Of a DNA stretch of 6,086 nucleotides, positions 1-5,258 are shown one piece after another; within the stretch, counting starts at the first letter, position 1, and the number at the start of each line of letters is the position of its first letter. Origin of the DNA: DASPXK01 sp035637315 (lineage in GTDB: Bacteria; Chloroflexota; UBA6077; JACCZL01); NCBI GenBank assembly GCA_035637315.1, contig DASPXK010000018.1, forward strand, positions 1 to 6,086, written 5' to 3'. Under the pieces are notes generated by a model. The model was not told where the DNA came from. It made no database searches and was given only the letters and a program-made list of their open reading frames with translations. A program made the translations under genes and the position numbers.

Positions 1-2258
1 TCGAAGCGGATGTCGATGGCCAGCTCGAGCGTGTCACGACGTTCTGGAAGACGCGCCAGAGCGTTTAGCGCTTGCTCGAAGTACGCCACTGCTTCGTCGT
101 TGGCCGAGCGGGCGACCGCCTTGGCGCCGGCCTGTCGGCAGTAGGCGACCGCCTTCTCCCACGCCTGCCCGCGAACGGCATGGTGGGCCAGCCGTTCGAC
201 CTGGTCAGCGAGTCGGTCGCCAGCGAGGGCCTCGATGGCCTCGACGATCCGCGCATGCAGGGCCCGACGCCGCTCCTGGAGCACGCTGCCGTAGGCGACC
301 TCGTGGGAGAGTGCATGTTTGAACGTGTATTCCAGGTCGGGGAAAAGGCTCGTCTCATACAGGAACTCCGCGGTCTGGAGACGCGCCAGGCCCTCGCGCA
401 GCCCGTCTTCCTCGGGCAGCTCCGCGATGGCCTCGATGAGCGCGAACGGCACGTCCTTGCCGACCACCGCGGCCAACTGAAGTAAGCGCTTCTCGTCCGG
501 CGGCAGCCGGTCGATGCGAGCCGCTAATATGGCCTGGACCGTGGTCGGCACCTGTGTGGCCTCGACTGCCCTTGTCAGGCGATAGGCGCCACGCTCGCCG
601 GCCAGCGCTCCGGTCTCGACCAGCCCGCGGACGCTCTCCTCCAGAAAGAACGGGTTGCCCTCCGTTCGAACGATCAATTCATGCTTGAGGGGCTGCAGGT
701 CCGGATCGGTCCCCAGCAGGACCTGGAGCAGCTCGTCGGCGTTCGCGGGCGACAATGACGCGAGCCGGAGCTGGCTGTAGTAGGTCCGATTGGACCAGGT
801 GTGCTGGTACTCGGGCCGATAGTCGACGAGCAGGAGAATGCGGGCGGTCGGGATGCTATCGACTAGGCTGTCGAGCAGCGCTTGAGTCTCCGAGTCGATC
901 CAATGCAGGTCCTCGAAGACCAGCAAAAGAGGCTGAACCTGGCTCTCGCGCAGCAGCAGGCGCTTGATGGCCTCCAGCGTCCGCCGCCGCCGCTCGGGCG
1001 GGTCGAGCGCCTCCCAGGCAGCCTGCCCTGAGCTTGCCGAAGGGTCGACCGGCACATCCAATAGCGCAAGGAGGGCCGGCAGGGTCGGCCGCAGGCTCTC
1101 GTCCAGGGTGAGAAGCTTGCCCGTCAGCCGTTCGCGGATTCGCCGCCCATCGTCGCGCGCCTCGATCCCACAGTAGCTCTTGAGCAGGTCGATGACCGGC
1201 AAGTAGGGAGAGGCTCTGCCGTACGACACCGAGCCGCTTTCCAGGACCAGCCAGCCTTGAGTCCGGTGGGAGTGGGTGAATTCCCAGGCCAACCGCGATT
1301 TGCCGACGCCCGGCTCTCCGACGAGCGCCACGATCTGGCCGTGGCCATCGCCAGCCCGACCGAGCAACTGGCGGAGCGTCTCGAGCTCGCCTTCGCGCCC
1401 GACGAAGCGGGTCAGGCCGCGAGCCGCCGCGGCCTGGAGCCGCGTCCGCGTTAGCCCTGGGCCGCTCAGCTCGTAGATCTCGATCGGTTCGCTCAGTCCC
1501 TTGACCTGGGCCGGGCCGAGCGACTTGACCTGCACGTAGCCTTCGGCCAGGCGCAGCGTGTCGGCCGTCACCAGGATCGAGCCCGGCATCGCCATTTGCT
1601 CCATCCGCGCCGCCAGGTGAGTGGTCTGGCCGATCGCCGTGTATTCCATCCGAAGGTCACTCGCGATCGAGCCGACGACCACATCGCCCGAGTTCAGGCC
1701 GACCCGGATATGGACTGCGATGCCCTCAGTCCGCTGGACTTCCAGGGCATAACGTTTGATCGACTCCTGCATCCGAAGCGCGGCATAGCAGGCCCGCACG
1801 GCGTGGTCCTCATGGGCCAGGGGCGCGCCGAAGAGCGCCATGATCCCATCGCCCAGGATGAGGTTGACGGTCCCCTCGTAACGATGGACCGCCTCGATCA
1901 TCCGCTCGACGACCGGGTCGAGCAGCTTGCGGGCCTCCTCCGGGTCCCGATCGGCTAGAAGCTCCAGCGAGCTCTTGAGGTCGGCGAACAGCACCGTGAC
2001 GTGCTTCCGCTCGCCCTCCAGGGCGCTCTTGGAGGTCAGGATCTTCTCGGCCAGGTGGCGCGGGGTATAGCTGCTGGGGGAAGCGAAGCATGGCTCGGGA
2101 GCTGGCCCGGCCAGAGGACCGCCACATTCAGTGCAGAAGCGGCTGCCCGGCGGATTGCCGTGGCCGCACCGAGCACACGCCGTGGCCTGGGCCGACCCGC
2201 AGGAGTTGCAGAACTTCGACCCGATAGGCAGCTCCGCGCCACAGGCCGAGCAACGCAT
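1..2258 (-). CDS. Zinc-ribbon / class III nucleotide cyclase / AAA ATPase / TPR protein (3' end off window)
   Basis: A cytosolic signalling protein of the bacterial cyclase-ATPase-TPR type. The frame is open from the ATG at 2258 to the left edge, giving 752 residues; relatives usually run to about 1,050-1,150, so a TPR-rich C-terminus is missing. The N-terminus holds two CxxC-x10-CxxC zinc ribbons (C3, C6, C17, C20 and C28, C31, C42, C45). The class III cyclase domain spans about 85-265, with metal aspartates D93 (LFAD) and D137 (GDGIMALFGAP), T207 at the second purine-binding site and R218. The usual lysine is L133 and the transition-state asparagine is H214, so cyclase activity is uncertain. 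The ATPase domain begins near 284 (RFVGRE), with Walker A GEPGVGKS at 314-321 and Walker B LLLVFED at 444-450 followed by HW. Helical TPR-like sequence starts around 680. An in-frame repeat insert lies at residues 406-413. Only a weak ribosome binding site precedes the ATG, and the upstream amidohydrolase frame overlaps the first 131 nt. The start is supported by the zinc ribbon directly after it. Role and architecture are confident; the ligand and product are unknown. Confidence 0.95.
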   Translation of the reverse strand, partial: MRCSACGAELPIGSKFCNSCGSAQATACARCGHGNPPGSRFCTECGGPLAGPAPEPCFASPSSYTPRHLAEKILTSKSALEGERKHVTVLFADLKSSLELLADRDPEEARKLLDPVVERMIEAVHRYEGTVNLILGDGIMALFGAPLAHEDHAVRACYAALRMQESIKRYALEVQRTEGIAVHIRVGLNSGDVVVGSIASDLRMEYTAIGQTTHLAARMEQMAMPGSILVTADTLRLAEGYVQVKSLGPAQVKGLSEPIEIYELSGPGLTRTRLQAAAARGLTRFVGREGELETLRQLLGRAGDGHGQIVALVGEPGVGKSRLAWEFTHSHRTQGWLVLESGSVSYGRASPYLPVIDLLKSYCGIEARDDGRRIRERLTGKLLTLDESLRPTLPALLALLDVPVDPSASSGQAAWEALDPPERRRRTLEAIKRLLLRESQVQPLLLVFEDLHWIDSETQALLDSLVDSIPTARILLLVDYRPEYQHTWSNRTYYSQLRLASLSPANADELLQVLLGTDPDLQPLKHELIVRTEGNPFFLEESVRGLVETGALAGERGAYRLTRAVEATQVPTTVQAILAARIDRLPPDEKRLLQLAAVVGKDVPFALIEAIAELPEEDGLREGLARLQTAEFLYETSLFPDLEYTFKHALSHEVAYGSVLQERRRALHARIVEAIEALAGDRLADQVERLAHHAVRGQAWEKAVAYCRQAGAKAVARSANDEAVAYFEQALNALARLPERRDTLELAIDIRF
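1020..1043. repeat. Short dispersed repeat inserted in frame in the ATPase coding region
   Basis: The core CCCTGAGCTTGCCGAAGGG (1026-1044) followed by TCGAC matches, from memory, a short interspersed sequence scattered through many GC-rich environmental genomes. Read on the minus strand it encodes PSASSGQA (residues 406-413 of the cyclase-ATPase). As I remember related proteins, the segment runs from VPVD straight to (A)W(E/Q)ALDPP, so the repeat looks like a 24-nt, frame-preserving insertion between Walker A and Walker B. Its ends (CCCT/AGGG) are inverted, making it an imperfect palindrome. Exact boundaries are inferred and could shift by a codon. Confidence 0.7.
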
Positions 2259-3834
2259 GGCGCCAACTTTCCCGTGGACGGTTCGAACCCTCAGCCCGGC
2301 TGAGTATAGGCCCGCCCGGTGGGGCCTTCAACTCGTGCACGAATGATCGGCAGCAGGACGTGCGAGGGGGCGGGGACTCGTGGCCACTGACTGCCGGCTC
2401 CTCCCAGATAGGGAAGCTCTGGGGCGAGAGCTGGTCGGCGTCGCGGTTGGCCCAGTCGGCCGCGCCCATCTGCGCCCACGTCCGCTCGCCAGCCTCCTGG
2501 ACCGCCTGGGCGGCGGCCTGCTCGTCGAGGTTGAGCGCCTTGCGATCGCGGACGACGATCTGCCCGTCGACCATCACGGTGTGGATGTCAGAAGCCTGGG
2601 CGGAGTAGACGACGTTTTTGATCGGATCGCGCAGCGGCACCATCGATGTACTCGCGGCGTCGAAGAAGAGCAGGTCCGCCTTCGCGCCAGGCGCGATGCG
2701 GCCAAGATCATCTCGCCCGAGCGCTCTGGCGCCACCCAATGTTGCCGCGCCGAAGACGTCGGCCGCCGTCGCCACCTCGGTTTGGCGCTCGACGATCTTC
2801 GAGATCACGGCCGCGAATTTCATCGCTTCGAGCATGCTCTGCGGGCAGGTGTCCGTCCCGAGCGTCATGTTGACGCCGGCCGCGAGATACCGGGCGAAGC
2901 TCTCCATGGCGACCCCGCGGCGGGCGAAGACCCAGACCGCGTGAGCGACCGAGCATCCGCTGTCGGCCATGATCCGCAGGTCGTCGCCGGCGAAGTTGGC
3001 CCAGCTCGTCCCGGCGATGACGATGGCGTGGCCGAGGATGACGTCCGACCCCAGGAAGCCGATATCGCTCAGCCACTCGATCGGCGTCCGCCCATGGCGC
3101 CTGACCATCTCCTGAAACTCGTTGACCGACTGGCTGACGTGGATCTCAATCGGGACCTCGAGGTCGTTGGCCACTGACCGCGTCTCGCGCAGCAGCTCCT
3201 CGGTGCAGGTATCCACCTGAAGCGGGCTGAGGAAGCCCTTGATCCGCCCACCGTGGGCGCCGTCATGCTGCTCGATGAACGCGACCGCTCGGCGGAGGCC
3301 CTGGCGGCCCGCCTCCTCGTCCCAGTCGTAGACGACCTGCTTGCCGTCCGGCGTGAACCAGCGCCCGGAGCGAAAGCCCGGGCCCATATAGAGCCGCATG
3401 CCTGCCCGCCCGGCTGTCTCCGCCGCGTACTCGGCGAGTGGTCCGATGTCCAGGTCGGTGGTCGTGGCGCTGCGCAGCAGCTCGCCCATCGAGTAGTCGA
3501 TGCAGGCGCGTGAGGCGGCCTCGTCCTGGGCGGCGCTGCGCGCGGGCAGATATTCGAAGAGGCCGGAGTTGTAGAACTGGCGCCGGCCGCGATCCTCGAC
3601 GAAGGACTTGTCGAGGGGCGAGCTGGCCAAGTGAGCGTGAGTGTTGATCAGCCCGGGCGTCACCAGCATCGTCCGGGCGTCGATCCGCGCGTCGGCCGGG
3701 CCGCTGCAGCTGCGGCCGACGTGGACGATCTGGTCACCCTCGACGACGATCACGCCGTCGCGAAGGTAGCGATGGCCATCGTTCTGATACGCGACGATAT
3801 GGCCGGCGTCGATCCGTGTGCGCGGCGTGGGCAT
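2128..3834 (-). CDS. Metal-dependent amidohydrolase (AtzA/TrzA/SsnA-like) with non-homologous C-terminal extension
   Basis: A cytosolic TIM-barrel amidohydrolase of the cytosine deaminase/chlorohydrolase superfamily that should hydrolyse C-N or similar bonds on a ring or amide substrate, which cannot be named from sequence. Metal ligands are visible: H66 and H68 (NTHAH), H232 (EIHVSQS), H269 (LGHAI) and D328 (GTDT). The small beta-sandwich domain is formed by about residues 1-58 and 385-430 (PGAKADLL, VMVDGQIVV). The superfamily HxxE glutamate is Q235, and the usual HCPxSN segment reads HAVWVF (298-303), so this is a divergent branch. The ATG at 3834 is fixed by an excellent ribosome binding site. 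Family-like sequence ends at about residue 477 (SFPIW). The remaining 90 or so residues, rich in Arg, Pro, Gly and Cys, cross the spacer and then run 131 nt into the cyclase gene in another frame, so the real stop was probably lost near 2400-2330. It is likely co-transcribed with the cyclase. The superfamily is sure; the substrate is unknown. Confidence 0.93.
   Translation of the reverse strand: MPTPRTRIDAGHIVAYQNDGHRYLRDGVIVVEGDQIVHVGRSCSGPADARIDARTMLVTPGLINTHAHLASSPLDKSFVEDRGRRQFYNSGLFEYLPARSAAQDEAASRACIDYSMGELLRSATTTDLDIGPLAEYAAETAGRAGMRLYMGPGFRSGRWFTPDGKQVVYDWDEEAGRQGLRRAVAFIEQHDGAHGGRIKGFLSPLQVDTCTEELLRETRSVANDLEVPIEIHVSQSVNEFQEMVRRHGRTPIEWLSDIGFLGSDVILGHAIVIAGTSWANFAGDDLRIMADSGCSVAHAVWVFARRGVAMESFARYLAAGVNMTLGTDTCPQSMLEAMKFAAVISKIVERQTEVATAADVFGAATLGGARALGRDDLGRIAPGAKADLLFFDAASTSMVPLRDPIKNVVYSAQASDIHTVMVDGQIVVRDRKALNLDEQAAAQAVQEAGERTWAQMGAADWANRDADQLSPQSFPIWEEPAVSGHESPPPRTSCCRSFVHELKAPPGGPILSRAEGSNRPRESWRHALLGLWRGAAYRVEVLQLLRVGPGHGVCSVRPRQSAGQPLLH
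2267..2273 (-). promoter_or_regulatory. Weak ribosome binding site of the cyclase gene
   Basis: On the minus strand GGGAAAG lies 8 nt before the ATG at 2258. It is a poor Shine-Dalgarno match. Because the amidohydrolase frame passes through this site, translational coupling could supply initiation, but that is inference. Confidence 0.35.
2290..2304. repeat. Perfect palindrome between the amidohydrolase core and the cyclase, likely a second repeat-family variant
   Basis: CTCAGCC-C-GGCTGAG is a perfect inverted repeat; in RNA it would form a 6-bp stem with a 3-nt loop. It is followed on the minus strand by GGTTCGAAC. In the amidohydrolase frame it reads LSRAEGSN, a peptide I associate with another version of the same dispersed-repeat family as at 1020-1043. 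No T-run follows on either strand, so it is not a convincing intrinsic terminator. It sits 32 nt upstream of the cyclase ATG and could affect the leader structure there. Confidence 0.5.
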
Positions 3835-3840
3835 CTGCTG

Positions 3841-3850
3841 TCCTCCTCCT
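3841..3850 (-). promoter_or_regulatory. Strong ribosome binding site of the amidohydrolase
   Basis: On the minus strand AGGAGGAGGA ends 6 nt before the ATG at 3834, an excellent Shine-Dalgarno sequence at good spacing. It decides the start of this gene and makes initiation further upstream unlikely. Confidence 0.85.
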
Positions 3851-4268
3851 CAGTTGGCTCGCACCCGCCGCTGCCTTTCGGAGCCGCTGGCCGTTGCCAC
3901 CAGTGTATATGGCCGGGCTGTGGCAGCAGATTCGGGCCACAGATACCGCCTCCAGGCGCACGCCCTGGAAACCCGACATCTTGCGCGCCTGCGCGGCGGT
4001 GGGTGGCTTTCCCGAGTTCTTCCGTGGCGAGGTGGATGGCAGCATTCGCGTCAATACCGAGACGGTGGACATTCTGGCCCACGGCGTCCTTAACCCTCGT
4101 CAGCGTGGCGGCCCGGGGACATCCCAGCCGTTCCTTCGGTACACTTGCCCAGCAGCAGCCCGTCGTCCGGCAGCGAGTATTTCGCCCAGGTGGCACGGAA
4201 CAAGTGACCGGCTAGTCCATCGCCGATGCTCCGGACACGAAACCAAATGCTGGGAAAGGATCAGGAGC
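3851..4268. other. Divergent intergenic region with possible plus-strand gene remnant
   Basis: This stretch separates the start of the minus-strand amidohydrolase from the plus-strand transporter and must hold promoters for both. I find no clear sigma-70 boxes; the best minus-strand candidate is TATACA inside 3903-3909, without a good -35. A plus-strand frame, the same one as the transporter, stays open throughout. Its part from about 3966 to 4110 is protein-like, with strong G/C third positions and segments such as GGFPEFFRGEVDG and VNTETVDILAHG. I do not recognise a family. It has no ribosome binding site or sensible start: the ATG at 3816 lies inside the divergent gene. It may be a decayed gene fragment or chance openness in GC-rich DNA. 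No RNA gene or terminator was seen. Confidence 0.35.
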
Positions 4269-5168
4269 TTGAACCAGACTCCGGGCCATGACGCGCCGAA
4301 GCGCGCAAGGGCCGAGCGGGCCGCTCGCGCGGCCAGGCCGGGCGGCCTTGCCCGCGAGCGAGCGGCGACGTCCCCCGACGACCCTTCGACACTCCGCGTC
4401 CTGGTGCTCGTGCCGAAAGTGCTGGCGCGGCGAGCGGCACGCGCGGCCCGGCGCCGCCGAGAGAAGCCGAAGCTGCTTGCGGTCGAAGCCAGTCGGCTCG
4501 TCCCGATTGCCGACGCCAGGCAGCGCCGCCTGCGGCGTCGGGCCTGGTGGCTGACAGGGCTGACCATTGCCTCGAACACCGGCGAGGCGGTCAGCACGAT
4601 CGCGAGCGGCCTACTGAGCCACTCGATTGCGCTGGTCGCCTTCGGCCTCGGCTCACTCGCGGAGGTGGGCAGCGGGCTGGTGATGGCCTGGCGACTGTCG
4701 CGCGAAGGTCCGGACCAGGCCGCGAACGAGCGCGCCGAGCGGCGGGCCTTGCGGCTCATCGGACTCTCGTTCCTTGGGATCGCGGCCTACGTGGTCTTCG
4801 AGTCGATTGCCGAGCTGCTTGGTATCGGGGTGAGGCCGCAGCAGAGCATCGTCGGGCTGATTCTGGTGGGGCTCTCCTTGGCCGCGATGCCGGGCCTGGT
4901 CTGGGCCAAGCGCCGCGTAGCGGCCGACCTCGGCTCGCCGGCTCTAGAAGCTGATGCGATGGAGACCCAGGTCTGCATGTATCTAGGGCTGGTAGCGCTC
5001 ATCGGCCTGGTCGCCAACCGTCTTTTCGGGTGGTGGTGGATGGATCCGATCGCCGGTCTCGGGGTAGCGGCGATCGCCCTGAAAGAGGGACAAGAGGCGT
5101 GGAAGGGCGGCTCGAGCGAGGCGGACAGGCGGGCTGCCCGGCTCGGATCGGCACTTGCCGCAAGTTAG
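4269..5168 (+). CDS. CDF-like cation transporter, six-helix short form
   Basis: An inner-membrane divalent cation exporter-like protein of the cation diffusion facilitator superfamily, in its short form lacking the long cytoplasmic C-terminal domain. Counting from a TTG at 4269 (299 residues, preceded by AAGGA at 4257-4261), six hydrophobic segments fall at about 93-116, 118-142, 160-184, 193-213, 236-254 and 259-274. Family signatures include AERRALRLIG-like sequence (156-165), AKRRVA (213-218), ADAMETQVC (228-236) and GWWWMDP (254-260). The TM2 segment that relatives have as FGLDSxxEV reads FGLGSLAEV, so the aspartate expected at 128 is glycine. Short-form relatives are about 200 residues; the first 90 here are an Arg/Ala-rich extension of unknown value. 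There is no in-frame ATG between 3909 and the membrane domain; GTG at 4404, 4410 or 4419 are other possible starts. The AMP-ligase gene follows after 90 nt on the same strand. The family is confident; the start and metal specificity are not. Confidence 0.8.
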   Translation: MNQTPGHDAPKRARAERAARAARPGGLARERAATSPDDPSTLRVLVLVPKVLARRAARAARRRREKPKLLAVEASRLVPIADARQRRLRRRAWWLTGLTIASNTGEAVSTIASGLLSHSIALVAFGLGSLAEVGSGLVMAWRLSREGPDQAANERAERRALRLIGLSFLGIAAYVVFESIAELLGIGVRPQQSIVGLILVGLSLAAMPGLVWAKRRVAADLGSPALEADAMETQVCMYLGLVALIGLVANRLFGWWWMDPIAGLGVAAIALKEGQEAWKGGSSEADRRAARLGSALAAS

Positions 5169-5216
5169 CGCCGGCGGCCAAAGTGGCGTCTCGTATCAGG
5201 CTCTGCGCCCATCGGC

Positions 5217-5243
5217 CTGCCCCCACGTTTCGAAGGCGGGCAG
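5217..5243 (+). repeat. Inverted repeat in the transporter/AMP-ligase spacer
   Basis: CTGCCC (5217-5222) and GGGCAG (5238-5243) are exact inverted copies flanking a 15-nt segment that contains TTCGAA. A hairpin here would lie just upstream of the AMP-ligase ribosome binding site. It lacks a T-run, so it is a weak terminator candidate and may be chance in GC-rich DNA. Confidence 0.3.
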
Positions 5244-5248
5244 CATTT

Positions 5249-5252
5249 GAGG
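5249..5252 (+). promoter_or_regulatory. Ribosome binding site of the AMP ligase
   Basis: GAGG lies 6 nt before the ATG at 5259. It fixes the start chosen for the AMP-ligase gene, where the family-like N-terminus (PFPPEFAARYRAKGYW) follows about 17 residues later. Confidence 0.6.
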
Positions 5253-5258
5253 CTGAAG

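Noticed and set aside
72..485. A 137-codon plus-strand frame at the left edge
   Set aside because: It lies opposite the continuous cyclase-ATPase-TPR frame and shows no recognisable motif or ribosome binding site.
2380..3177. A 265-codon plus-strand frame opposite the amidohydrolase gene
   Set aside because: It is antisense to a gene with all metal ligands and a strong ribosome binding site; its peptide is Asp/Arg/Val-rich as expected for the complement of GC-rich coding sequence.
3902..3936. Minus-strand promoter for the amidohydrolase based on TATACA at about 3904-3909
   Set aside because: Only 4 of 6 bases match the -10 consensus, and no -35-like hexamer lies 16-18 nt upstream.
3816..4268. 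Extension of the transporter to an ATG at 3816 (450 residues)
   Set aside because: That start lies inside the divergent amidohydrolase coding region and removes its leader; no ribosome binding site supports it, and family members are far shorter.
4381..4405. CCCTTCGACACTCCGCGTCCTGG as a third copy of the dispersed repeat
   Set aside because: It shares only the CCCTTCGAC end with the core at 1026-1049 on the opposite strand; too degenerate to distinguish from chance.
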